From: Lachnospiraceae bacterium GAM79
Lineage (GTDB): Bacteria; Bacillota; Clostridia; Lachnospirales; Lachnospiraceae
Direction of reading: 5' to 3'
Assembly: GCA_003584705.1 (NCBI GenBank)
Contig: AP018536.1
Coordinates: 1,736,001 to 1,800,000 of the forward strand
Length of the DNA: 64,000 bases
Every line of letters begins with the position of its first letter. The first letter of the stretch is position 1. Of this stretch, positions 38,127-46,080 are shown one piece after another. The position numbers were made by a program, and so were the translations under genes. The notes beneath the pieces are model-generated. The model ran no database searches and was not told the origin of the DNA. It was given only the letters and a program-made list of their open reading frames with translations.

Positions 38127-39782
38127 TTGCCGCCTTATCGAAATTATATCTATGAGTACCACGCAAAGATTACAAGCGGCGAAATCATAGCGGGAAAATG
38201 GATAAAGAAAATATACGAAATCATTATAAACGGGCTGCAAAAGCAGGAGTATTTTTTTAATGCAAAGGCCGCGAATAAGGCTATACGGTTCATAGAGAAC
38301 TTTTGCCACCACAGCAAAGGACGTAATGATTTAATCAAGTTGGAGCTATGGCAGAAAGCCATAGTTTCTGTTATTTTTGGCATACAGGACGCAGAAAAAA
38401 TACGTATTTTCCGTGAAATTTTTATTGTAATTGGCAGAAAAAACGGAAAAAGTTTATTTGCATCTGCGATTATTGCATATATGGCGTACTTAGAGCCGGA
38501 GTATGGACAAGAAATATACTGCTTAGCGCCGAAATTAGACCAAGCGGCGCTGGTGTATGACGGATTTTATCAAATGGTACAGGCAGAGGACGAGTTAGCG
38601 GAGCTGGCAAAGAAACGGCGCAGCGATATTTATATTGCGGAGAGCAACACGGTAATAAAACCGATTGCTTTTAATGCCAAGAAGTCAGACGGATTTAACC
38701 CGCAGCTTGTGGTATGTGATGAAATGGCAGCATGGAGCGGGGACGCTGGACTAAAGCAGTATGAGGTTATGAAATCCGCTTTAGGCGCACGTACTCAACC
38801 TATGATATTGAGCATAAGCACTGCCGGATATATCAACGACAGTATTTATGATGAACTAATGAAACGTAGCACAAGTTTCTTGAAAGGAAACAGCAAAGAG
38901 CGCAGGCTATTACCATTCCTTTACATGATTGATGATGTGGAGAAGTGGAACGACATAGACGAACTGAAAAAGGCTAACCCTAACATGGGCGTATCCGTAA
39001 AAGAAAGTTTCTTTATGGACGAGATAGCAGTAGCAGAGGGCAGCTTAAGTAAAAAAGCAGAGTTCCTTACAAAGTATTGCAATATCAAGCAGAACAGCTC
39101 TATTGCATGGCTGGAATATCAGACAGTAGAGAACGCCGGAGTAGAAAAGACCTTAGAGGACTTTAGGGACTGCTACGCAGTGGGCGGTATCGACTTAAGC
39201 CAGACAACGGACTTAACAGCAGCCAGTGTGGTTATTCAGAAAGACGGTACACTGTATGCGTTTACACAGTTCTTTATGCCACGGGGCAGACTGGAATACT
39301 TACAGGCTACGGACGGCGTGCCGTATGACATATTCGTTAAAAAGGGGCTGATAACCTTAAGCGGCGAGAATTACGTAGATTACCACGACGTTTACGGCTG
39401 GTTTACTATGCTGCTGGAAGATTACGGCATACGACCGTTGAAAATCGGCTACGACAGATACAGCGCCCAGTACCTTATTACCGATATGGCAAATTATGGT
39501 TTTCACATGGACGACGTTTACCAAGGCGAAAACCTTACACCAGTTATACGGGAGTTTGAGGGCATCATAAAAGACGGCGATTTTAAGATTGCCGACAACA
39601 ATTTACTAAAGACGCATTTCTTAAATGTTGCGCTTAAGCACAACATGGAAACAAGAAAATTTAGACCTATAAAAATCGAGCAGCGGGCGCATATCGACGG
39701 CTTTGTATCTGTCATAGATGCAATGACCGTGCGGCAGAAATACTGGGAAGAGTGCGGCGAGCTGCTTAAAAATGCCGCATAG
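38127..39782 (+). CDS. terL: Terminase large subunit
   Basis: 551 residues from TTG 38127, 6 bp after TerS. ATPase domain with Walker A VIGRKNGKS (101-109) and Walker B LVVCDEMAAW; nuclease domain with GGIDLSQTTDLTAAS and later acidic residues (KIGYDRYSAQ, GFVSVIDAMTV). It drives DNA into the prohead and makes the ends. Length is typical of HK97-type TerL. Confidence 0.95.
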   Translation: MPPYRNYIYEYHAKITSGEIIAGKWIKKIYEIIINGLQKQEYFFNAKAANKAIRFIENFCHHSKGRNDLIKLELWQKAIVSVIFGIQDAEKIRIFREIFIVIGRKNGKSLFASAIIAYMAYLEPEYGQEIYCLAPKLDQAALVYDGFYQMVQAEDELAELAKKRRSDIYIAESNTVIKPIAFNAKKSDGFNPQLVVCDEMAAWSGDAGLKQYEVMKSALGARTQPMILSISTAGYINDSIYDELMKRSTSFLKGNSKERRLLPFLYMIDDVEKWNDIDELKKANPNMGVSVKESFFMDEIAVAEGSLSKKAEFLTKYCNIKQNSSIAWLEYQTVENAGVEKTLEDFRDCYAVGGIDLSQTTDLTAASVVIQKDGTLYAFTQFFMPRGRLEYLQATDGVPYDIFVKKGLITLSGENYVDYHDVYGWFTMLLEDYGIRPLKIGYDRYSAQYLITDMANYGFHMDDVYQGENLTPVIREFEGIIKDGDFKIADNNLLKTHFLNVALKHNMETRKFRPIKIEQRAHIDGFVSVIDAMTVRQKYWEECGELLKNAA

Positions 39783-39799
39783 AAAGGAGTGTAAACGGC

Positions 39800-41050
39800 A
39801 TGAAATTTTTAGACTATCTTTTTCATGGCAAAGAGTTAAAAGCCATAGGTAATTATTTCAAAATGCTGAACGGATACAGCCCGACGTTTACCAGCTTTAG
39901 CGGCGGCGTGTATGAAATGGATTTGACCAGAACGGCTATAAATAATTTTGCCACACATTGCAGCAAGCTAAAGCCGGAGATAGAGGGCAGCGCCCTTAAG
40001 TCGCTGGAAAAGACATTGCAGCATAAACCCAACTACTTTATGGATACAACAAAATTTATAAAGCGTCTGGCAACGTATGTAGCGGTGGAACACACCGCTT
40101 TTATTATACCTATCGAGGACGAATACGGGCGCTTATGTGGCTGGTATCCGCTGCGGGCTGAACGCTGCGAGGTGGTAGAGAGCGAGGGACAATTATATTT
40201 ACGGTATCTGTTTGCAAATGGCAGCTATGGAGCTATTGAGTTTGAGCGTGTAGGCATTATGACAGACTTTGAATATAAAGACGACCTTTTCGGAGAGGAC
40301 AACAGCACGCTTGCACCAACTATGCAGTTGATACATACGCAGAATGAGGGAATTATAAACGCTGTAAAAAATTCGGCAAATATCCGCTTTCTGGCAAAGG
40401 TGGCAAATATACTGAAACCAGAGGATATAAAGAAAGAGCGGAAACGCTTTACAGAGGATAACTTAAGCGCCGACAACGATAGCGGCATGATTATTTATGA
40501 TAACAAGTTTAGTGAGCTGAAACAGGTAGAAAGCAAACCGTATACGCCAAACGCATTGCAGATGCAGCACATACAGGAAAATGTATGCACGCATTTTGGC
40601 ACAAATATGGATATTCTGCAAAATAAATTTGATGAAAATACGTGGAATGCTTACTACGAGGGGAAAATAGAGCCGTTTGCAATACAGCTATCGCTTGTTA
40701 TGACAAATATGAGCTTTACAGAGAGAGAAAGAGCCTGCGGCAATGCTATTTTCTTTTCTGCAAACCGCCTGCAATACGCCAGCAACGCCACAAAGTTAAG
40801 CGTAAGCACACAGCTTTTTGACCGTGCGCTACTAAACAGAAACGGCGTAATGGATATATGGAACATGGCACACGTTGAGGACGGGGAAAAGTATTATATC
40901 CGAAAGGAATATACAGAGGTAAGCGAACTGCACAAAGGAAGCGAGCAGCCAGTTATCATACAGCAAGTACCGCAGCAGACAGAACCAGCAGCGGGAGAAG
41001 AGCCGCAGAACGGACAGGAAGAGAAAGAGGGTGTAAATAATGCCAGTTAA
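39800..41050 (+). CDS. Portal protein, HK97-type
   Basis: 416 residues. The beginning (MKFLDYLFHGKEL) and central segments (YPLRAERCEVVESEGQLYLRY, GIMTDFEYKDDLFGEDN..PTMQLIHT) match HK97-like portals, as does the crown tail rich in Gln/Glu. It forms the dodecameric entry ring. It overlaps the protease gene by 11 bp. Confidence 0.9.
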   Translation: MKFLDYLFHGKELKAIGNYFKMLNGYSPTFTSFSGGVYEMDLTRTAINNFATHCSKLKPEIEGSALKSLEKTLQHKPNYFMDTTKFIKRLATYVAVEHTAFIIPIEDEYGRLCGWYPLRAERCEVVESEGQLYLRYLFANGSYGAIEFERVGIMTDFEYKDDLFGEDNSTLAPTMQLIHTQNEGIINAVKNSANIRFLAKVANILKPEDIKKERKRFTEDNLSADNDSGMIIYDNKFSELKQVESKPYTPNALQMQHIQENVCTHFGTNMDILQNKFDENTWNAYYEGKIEPFAIQLSLVMTNMSFTERERACGNAIFFSANRLQYASNATKLSVSTQLFDRALLNRNGVMDIWNMAHVEDGEKYYIRKEYTEVSELHKGSEQPVIIQQVPQQTEPAAGEEPQNGQEEKEGVNNAS

Positions 41051-41639
41051 GAAAGAGCGGGAATATAGAACGCTGGTAGCGCCTCTGGCTGCGCAGAGTT
41101 CCGGCGAAAAGCGCTTACAGTCGGAGTGCTACATAGAGGGATACGCTACTACATTTAATGCGCCATACCTTTTATATGAGTTTGAGGACGGCACAAAGAT
41201 TTACGAAAGAATAGACGCACACGCATTAGACAGCGCAGACATGAGTGACGTTATCATGCAGTACGACCATGAGGGCAGAGTATTTGCCAGACAGTCAAAT
41301 AATACGCTGATTTTAGAGCCGGACGTAAAGGGGCTTTTCGTGGCAGCAGACTTAAGCCGGACAGACTTAGCCCGTGGGCTGTATCAAGACATAAGCGCAG
41401 GAATGATTACTAAAATGTCATGGGCGTTTACAGTGGCAGAGGAAAGCTACGACAGAGAAACACATACAAGAACAATTTTGAAAATCAAAAAGGTTTATGA
41501 CGTATCAGCCGTGAGTATTCCGGCAAATAACGATACTGAAATAAGCGCCCGTGCTTTTGCGAGTAGGAGTTATGAGCGGGAGCGGCAGGAGTTGCTTAAG
41601 AGGCGGGCAGCAATACTAAAGATTAAGGCGAGCTTATAA
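41040..41639 (+). CDS. Prohead maturation protease, HK97 family
   Basis: 199 residues. IEGYATTFNAPYLLYEF at the start, a His in MQYDHEGRVFARQS and the Ser region MITKMSWAFTVAEE fit the HK97 prohead protease (Ser-His). It cleaves the delta domain of the capsid protein encoded next. Confidence 0.9.
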   Translation: MPVKKEREYRTLVAPLAAQSSGEKRLQSECYIEGYATTFNAPYLLYEFEDGTKIYERIDAHALDSADMSDVIMQYDHEGRVFARQSNNTLILEPDVKGLFVAADLSRTDLARGLYQDISAGMITKMSWAFTVAEESYDRETHTRTILKIKKVYDVSAVSIPANNDTEISARAFASRSYERERQELLKRRAAILKIKASL

Positions 41640-41669
41640 AAATCAAAACAAAAAAGGAGAACACAGACT

Positions 41670-42902
41670 ATGAGATTAAAGGAAATTGAGGCAAGATTAG
41701 CCGAAATCAAAGAAGAGCTTAACACCAGAGCGGCAGAGCTTACGGACGAGGAAATTACAAAACTGGAAACAGAGGTAACAGACTTACAGGAAGAGCGTAC
41801 CGCTTTACTGACAGCGGCAGAGAAACGTAAAAAGCTGCTTGAAAGAATTGCAGCAGGAGAGCCAACAGGTGGAGCGGGAGCAGATACCACGCTGCTTAGA
41901 AATTTCAAGGGAGCAGGCGGCGCAGGATCAGGAGAACCAGAGGACAAATACGACACTACGGCATACAGAAAAGCGTTTATGAATTATGTATGCAGAGGCG
42001 TTGCTATTCCGGCAGAGTACAGAGCAGCTGAAACCACCACCACAGCAGACAGCGGCGCTGTAATTCCGACAACTATTATGAATGAAATTATCCAGAAACT
42101 GGAAAGCTACGGCAGCATTTATGCAAAGGTGCGTAAGATTAACGTACAGGGCGGCGTTTCCATTCCGATTGCAGACTTAAAGCCTACTGCACACTGGATT
42201 ACAGAGGCAAAGAGCAGCGACGACCAGAAAGCATCTGCTAAAAATTCCGTAACTTTCAATTATTACGGTTTGGAGTGCAAAATTTCCCAGAGCATTTTAG
42301 CAAATGTAGTAACATTGAAAATGTTTACTGATTTGTTCGTACCTATGGCAACAGAGGCAATGGTAAAGGCTATTGAAATTGCCATTTTCAACGGTACAGG
42401 CGAGGGGCAGCCGCTGGGCGTTCTGAAAGACAACAGGGTAACAGCTGTAATTACTCTGACACCGGAAGAGTACGCAAGCTGGAACGGCTGGCATAAGGTA
42501 AAAGGCAAAATGAAAAAGGCGTACAGAAACGGCAGCTTTGTTATGAACCAGTCCACTTTTGATACTGGCATTGACGGTATGGAAGATAAGAACGGGCAGC
42601 CTATTGGACGCACAAACTACGGCGTAAACGGAGAGGAAACATACCGTTTCATGGGTAAGAATGTGGAAACTGTAGAGGACGACGTTTTACCGAGCTGGGA
42701 CGACGCAAACGAGGGCGACGTAATCGCAGTATTTATGAATTTCTCTGATTACGTTATCAATACCAACATGGAAATGCAGGTAGTGAAGTGGACAGACCAC
42801 GACAACAACAAGATTAAGAATAAGTGCTTAATGGTAGTGGACGGCAAAGTAGCTGACGCTGCGGGCATTATCTTAGTTAAAAAGGGCGTAACAGCAGTGT
42901 AA
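41670..42902 (+). CDS. Major capsid protein, HK97 fold
   Basis: 410 residues. Residues 1-70 form the coiled-coil scaffolding (delta) domain; the mature shell part begins near 90-100 (DTTAYRKAFMNYVCRG). Typical HK97 patches follow (GAVIPTTIMNEIIQKL, SIPIADLKPTAHWITEAK, GTGEGQPLGVL). The ribosome site AAAAAAGGAG is strong, as expected for the most abundant protein. Confidence 0.94.
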   Translation: MRLKEIEARLAEIKEELNTRAAELTDEEITKLETEVTDLQEERTALLTAAEKRKKLLERIAAGEPTGGAGADTTLLRNFKGAGGAGSGEPEDKYDTTAYRKAFMNYVCRGVAIPAEYRAAETTTTADSGAVIPTTIMNEIIQKLESYGSIYAKVRKINVQGGVSIPIADLKPTAHWITEAKSSDDQKASAKNSVTFNYYGLECKISQSILANVVTLKMFTDLFVPMATEAMVKAIEIAIFNGTGEGQPLGVLKDNRVTAVITLTPEEYASWNGWHKVKGKMKKAYRNGSFVMNQSTFDTGIDGMEDKNGQPIGRTNYGVNGEETYRFMGKNVETVEDDVLPSWDDANEGDVIAVFMNFSDYVINTNMEMQVVKWTDHDNNKIKNKCLMVVDGKVADAAGIILVKKGVTAV

Positions 42903-42918
42903 GAAAGCGAGGTAGAGC

Positions 42919-43413
42919 ATGAAAGGATACTTAGACGCAAAAGAGCTGGAAAGCTATAAGAAAGAGGATTTGCAGGAACTGGCAAAGCAGCTGGGCGTAG
43001 ATGCAGAGGGAACAAAGAAAGAAATTGCTGCACGCTGCGCAGCCGTCGAGGTAGATATACCAGACAACAGCGAGCTTACGGAAGAGGACAAAAAAGTAGC
43101 AGCCGAGGCAGCGGCAGAGGCAGCAGCTAAAGCCGAAGAGGAAAAGGCAGCGGCAGAGGCAGCAGCTAAAGCCGAAGAGGAAAAGGCAGCGGCAGAGGCA
43201 GCAGCTAAAGCCGAAGAGGAAAAGGCAGCGGCAGAGGCAGCAGCTAAAGCCGAAGAGGAAAAGAAAGCAGCAGGGCTGGTAAAAGTAAAAGCACAGCGTC
43301 GTTTCCTTGACAAGGAATTAAACCAGATTAAGGATACTGGGGACGTTTACACCGTAAGCAGAGAACGTGCAGCAGTTCTGAAAGAGGCAGGCGTAGCAGA
43401 AGTAGCAGAGTAA
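42919..43413 (+). CDS. Capsid-proximal protein with Rho-N/SAP-like start and 13-residue repeats
   Basis: 164 residues. The first 35 resemble a SAP/Rho-N fold (LESYKKEDLQELAKQLGVDAEGTKKEI, given in parts), often found in the head connector/decoration gene after the capsid gene. Residues 64-115 are four 13-residue AAAEAAAKAEEEK repeats forming a long charged helix; the encoding 39-bp units are identical. The C-terminal segment resembles KFIDKELN-type domains near phage head genes. Possible head fibre. Confidence 0.7.
   Translation: MKGYLDAKELESYKKEDLQELAKQLGVDAEGTKKEIAARCAAVEVDIPDNSELTEEDKKVAAEAAAEAAAKAEEEKAAAEAAAKAEEEKAAAEAAAKAEEEKAAAEAAAKAEEEKKAAGLVKVKAQRRFLDKELNQIKDTGDVYTVSRERAAVLKEAGVAEVAE
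43108..43263 (+). repeat. Four identical 39-bp tandem repeats
   Basis: Units at 43108, 43147, 43186 and 43225. All keep the reading frame, so slippage or recombination would alter helix length in 13-residue steps. Confidence 0.95.
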
Positions 43414-43430
43414 GAAAGAGGGTGCGGGCT

Positions 43431-43766
43431 ATGGCAGCATATACCACTACATTAACCGAGAAGATGCGGGCGGCGCTGCGTATCAGTAGCACCAGTGAGA
43501 AAATCACAGAGGAAATAAACGACTGTATAGCCGCCTGCAAAGCTGATTTGAAAAACGACGGCGTAAAAGTAATAAAAGAGACAGACGAGCTGATTATAAG
43601 AGCAATTACGCTGTACTGTAAGGCAGAATTTGGCTTTAACAACAATGCGGAACAATTCAGAAAGTCATACGACGCACTTAAAATGCGCTTAGCTTTATCA
43701 GTGGAATACAACACAGCGCCGGAAGTGTCCGAAACGGACACCGACGGCGCAGAAAGCGAGGTATAA
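43431..43766 (+). CDS. Head-tail connector, gp6-like
   Basis: 111 residues from ATG 43431; a GTG three codons earlier is possible. A helical body (INDCIAACKADLKNDGV, IRAITLYCKAEFGFN) fits HK97 gp6-like connectors that bind the portal. Gene order supports this. Confidence 0.75.
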   Translation: MAAYTTTLTEKMRAALRISSTSEKITEEINDCIAACKADLKNDGVKVIKETDELIIRAITLYCKAEFGFNNNAEQFRKSYDALKMRLALSVEYNTAPEVSETDTDGAESEV

Positions 43767-43769
43767 GCG

Positions 43770-44093
43770 GTGGAGTGGCAGGACGAATTAACGCTTATTG
43801 CAGAAACAGCAGCAGAAAACAGGGTAAATAAAAACGGCTTTGCAGTAAAGCCGGAAGAAAGCGCCCGCACTGTATTCTGTAACAAAAAAACAGTAGGATA
43901 CAGTGAATATTTTAAGAGCCAGCAGACAGGAAAGCTGGTAGAGGCAAAGTACGAGGTACACAAGGCAGATTATGGCGGCGAGGACGTGGTAGAAGTAAAC
44001 GGGCGGCGTTATTTCGTGCTTAAAACCTACGATACAGGAACAGACACCATAGAGCTTACGCTTACAGATTTACGCAACAGAAACGAGGTGTAA
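43770..44093 (+). CDS. Head closure/head-tail adaptor protein
   Basis: 107 residues from GTG 43770 after GAAAGCGAGGT. Beta-rich: MEWQDELTLIAETA, YEVHKADYGGEDVVEVNGRR, VLKTYDTGTDTIELTL. It fits phage head-tail adaptor (SPP1 gp16-like) proteins by position and pattern. Confidence 0.7.
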   Translation: MEWQDELTLIAETAAENRVNKNGFAVKPEESARTVFCNKKTVGYSEYFKSQQTGKLVEAKYEVHKADYGGEDVVEVNGRRYFVLKTYDTGTDTIELTLTDLRNRNEV

Positions 44094-44095
44094 GC

Positions 44096-44527
44096 ATGGG
44101 AGAGTTTAACACAGTCGGGCTGGAAGATATTATAGACGCTTTCAGCCGGAGAGAGGCGGCTACAGTTGAGGCAGTCCCCAAAATGCTTAAAGCTGGTGCT
44201 GATGTGCTGATAGAGGCACAGAGAGCAGAGGCACAGGCAATGGGACTGAATGAAACGGGCGGTTTTATCAATTCCATAAAAGCTACGGACGTAAAGGGCG
44301 ACGATACGGAGAAATACGTAGAGATATACCCACAGGGACGGGCAAAGCATGGAAACGACAGAAAAGGAGATAAAAGCAAGGTGCGCTATGCAACAATCGG
44401 CTTTGTGGCAGAGTACGGCACAAGTAGCCACGCTGCACGCCCTTATATGACAGTGGCAAACGAAAAGGCGCACGAAAAGGTAGTAGAGGCACAGCGCAGT
44501 ATATGGGAGAGTGAAACAGGCGAATGA
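44096..44527 (+). CDS. HK97 gp10-family tail completion protein
   Basis: 143 residues. The start (VGLEDIIDAFSRREAATVEAV) and the RYATIGFVAEYGTSSHAARPY segment match the HK97-gp10 family, which sits at the head-tail interface. It overlaps the next gene by ATGA. Confidence 0.85.
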   Translation: MGEFNTVGLEDIIDAFSRREAATVEAVPKMLKAGADVLIEAQRAEAQAMGLNETGGFINSIKATDVKGDDTEKYVEIYPQGRAKHGNDRKGDKSKVRYATIGFVAEYGTSSHAARPYMTVANEKAHEKVVEAQRSIWESETGE

Positions 44528-44850
44528 GTATACAGGAGATTTTAGAAAGCGCAGGGTTGCCAGCCCAGAGAGGCGTTTACACTGGACGGGATAAGCCAGA
44601 CGCATATTATACGTTTCTGCGGCTGCTGGGTACGCCTGCGGTAAATGCAGACGACGAAGAGAAAGAGCGCAGGGAAATGTATAGAGTTACGCTTTTCCAT
44701 AAGGGCGATTTTGAGGCGCAGCTTGATAAGACAAAAGAGGTATTGAAAGCAGCAGGCGTTTATATCAACAGCATAGACGCAGAAAGCTACGAAACAGAAA
44801 CGGGGTACTGGTTAGTGCCTATCACAGTCGAGATTTTGAAAGAGGAGTGA
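44524..44850 (+). CDS. Tail terminator-like protein
   Basis: 108 residues. Position between gp10-like and tail-tube genes, and alternating strands (YRVTLFHKGDFEAQL, YWLVPITVEIL), fit tail terminator/DUF3168-type proteins. The family assignment is by context mainly. Confidence 0.65.
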   Translation: MSIQEILESAGLPAQRGVYTGRDKPDAYYTFLRLLGTPAVNADDEEKERREMYRVTLFHKGDFEAQLDKTKEVLKAAGVYINSIDAESYETETGYWLVPITVEILKEE

Positions 44851-44857
44851 TTAAACA

Positions 44858-45421
44858 ATGACACTGGGACTGAAAGATTTATATTACGCCGTATGCACAG
44901 AGGCAGACGGAGCAGAGAGCTACGGGACACCTAAGAAAATGGCAGAGGCAATGAGTGCTGATTTATCCGTAAAGACAGCAGACGGCAGCTTGTATGCAGA
45001 CGACACATTAAGCGAGAGCGTCACGGAGTTTGCAAGCGGAACGCTTAAGCTGGGAATTAAAGACCTTACGCCGGAAGTGCTGGCAGAGCTGCTGGGGCAG
45101 GCAGTAGATAAGAACAGCGTAGTATGGGCGGGAAAAGAGGACGAGCCGCCGTATGTTGCTGTAGGGTTCAGAGCTAAGAAAACGGGTGGTAAATACCGTT
45201 ACGTATGGCTGCTTAAAGCAAAATTTAAAGTACCGTCTGAAAAGTACGAAACAAAGGGCGAGAGTATCAAGTTTAACACGCCGGACATTGAGGCATCTTT
45301 TACAACAAGAAAGAAAGATAACTTGTGGAAAGCAGACTTTGTGGGAACAGAGGAAAGCGCAGCGGCTAAAACGTGGTTTACAGCAGTGCCGGAAAAGGCA
45401 GCAGCAATGGAAAGTGTATAA
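44858..45421 (+). CDS. Major tail (tube) protein
   Basis: 187 residues, starting MTLGLKDLYYAVCTEADGAESY, with GTLKLGIKDLTPEVLAELLG and KFKVPSEKYETKGESIKF typical of phi13-like tail-tube proteins of Gram-positive siphophages. A terminator-like hairpin follows its stop. Confidence 0.88.
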   Translation: MTLGLKDLYYAVCTEADGAESYGTPKKMAEAMSADLSVKTADGSLYADDTLSESVTEFASGTLKLGIKDLTPEVLAELLGQAVDKNSVVWAGKEDEPPYVAVGFRAKKTGGKYRYVWLLKAKFKVPSEKYETKGESIKFNTPDIEASFTTRKKDNLWKADFVGTEESAAAKTWFTAVPEKAAAMESV

Positions 45422-45437
45422 AACAGGAAAGGAGAGA

Positions 45438-45467
45438 GGCGTAGCATGGGCTGCGCCTTAATTTTAT
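45438..45467 (+). terminator. Weak terminator/attenuator after the tail-tube gene
   Basis: GGCGTAGC / GCTGCGCC (one G-T pair), loop ATGG, followed by TTAATTTTAT. It could lower expression of downstream tail genes relative to the abundant tube protein. Confidence 0.5.
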
Positions 45468-45470
45468 ATC

Positions 45471-45875
45471 ATGGGAGCATTAAAGAGCGGGGCTTTTCCC
45501 GTAGAGCTGAATGGCAAAGAATATGGTTTACTTTTTTCGCTGAACGCATTAGACGAAGTGCAGGAAAAGTTTGGGGGCTACGACAAATTAAGTGAGGTAT
45601 TCAATAAAGATAACCCAAACCTTTTTAAAGATACAAGGTGGTTACTTACGCTGCTTATTAACGAGGCACTTTTAGCAGAGGACGAAAACGCCCAGCTGCT
45701 TGAAGAGAAGAGGGTAGGCAGACTGATACACGCAGGAAATTTGCAGGAAGTACAGAACGCTATTTTTAAATCGTTCTACAGAGGAACTGCGGGAGATAAC
45801 AGCGACACAGAGAACGAAAACGACGGAGAAGAAACAACAGAAGAGGGAAACAGGGCAGCCGTGCAGGAAAATTAG
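45471..45875 (+). CDS. Tail assembly chaperone (gpG-like), with -1 frameshift to gpGT-like product
   Basis: 134 residues in frame zero. It starts MGALKSGAFPVELNGKEYGLLFSLNALDEVQEKFGG, quoted here in parts of the tail-chaperone pattern, and ends in an acidic tail. A canonical slippery heptamer (45845-45851) near the end allows a -1 shift into the ORF ending at 46078, giving a fusion of about 202 residues. The two forms help load the tape measure protein encoded next, as in lambda. Confidence 0.85.
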   Translation: MGALKSGAFPVELNGKEYGLLFSLNALDEVQEKFGGYDKLSEVFNKDNPNLFKDTRWLLTLLINEALLAEDENAQLLEEKRVGRLIHAGNLQEVQNAIFKSFYRGTAGDNSDTENENDGEETTEEGNRAAVQEN

Positions 45876-45887
45876 ATACTGCACGGC
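45845..45887 (+). promoter_or_regulatory. -1 programmed frameshift signal
   Basis: Slippery G GGA AAC (45845-45851) in the correct frame, 6-nt spacer, then a perfect 9-bp hairpin GCCGTGCAG / CTGCACGGC (45858-45887). The zero-frame stop falls inside the hairpin loop. Heptamer, spacer and stem all match the standard -1 frameshift layout. Confidence 0.92.
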
Positions 45888-46078
45888 TTTTGTATATTGC
45901 AGTAGTGCTTTTGAGATACAGGGAACGTGAGGCATGGAGAAAAACACCATACCAGATAACGACACTGTTTAAATATCACAAGGAATATAACCCGCACATT
46001 TTCCGGCAGGAACAGGCGGGAACACCAGTAGCTACAGAAAACATGGACGATATAGACATAGCGTTAGGGGGCTTTTAA
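45851..46078 (+). CDS. -1 frame extension of the tail assembly chaperone (T part)
   Basis: About 75 codons read only after the -1 shift. The frame is open from 45800, so a shift at 45851 enters it safely. An internal TTG at 45890 is not needed. The segment is basic and aromatic (YREREAWRKTPYQITTLF), and ends 2 bp before the tape measure start, as expected for gpT. Confidence 0.85.
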   Translation, partial: QGSRAGKLDTARLLYIAVVLLRYREREAWRKTPYQITTLFKYHKEYNPHIFRQEQAGTPVATENMDDIDIALGGF

Positions 46079-46080
46079 TT

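Noticed and set aside
43108..43263. CRISPR-like array
   Set aside because: Units are contiguous and identical without spacers and stay in frame in a coding gene. The 132-bp and 104-bp repeats were rejected for the same reason.
44027..44605. 192-codon minus-strand ORF
   Set aside because: Shadow of two overlapping tail genes with clear starts on the plus strand.
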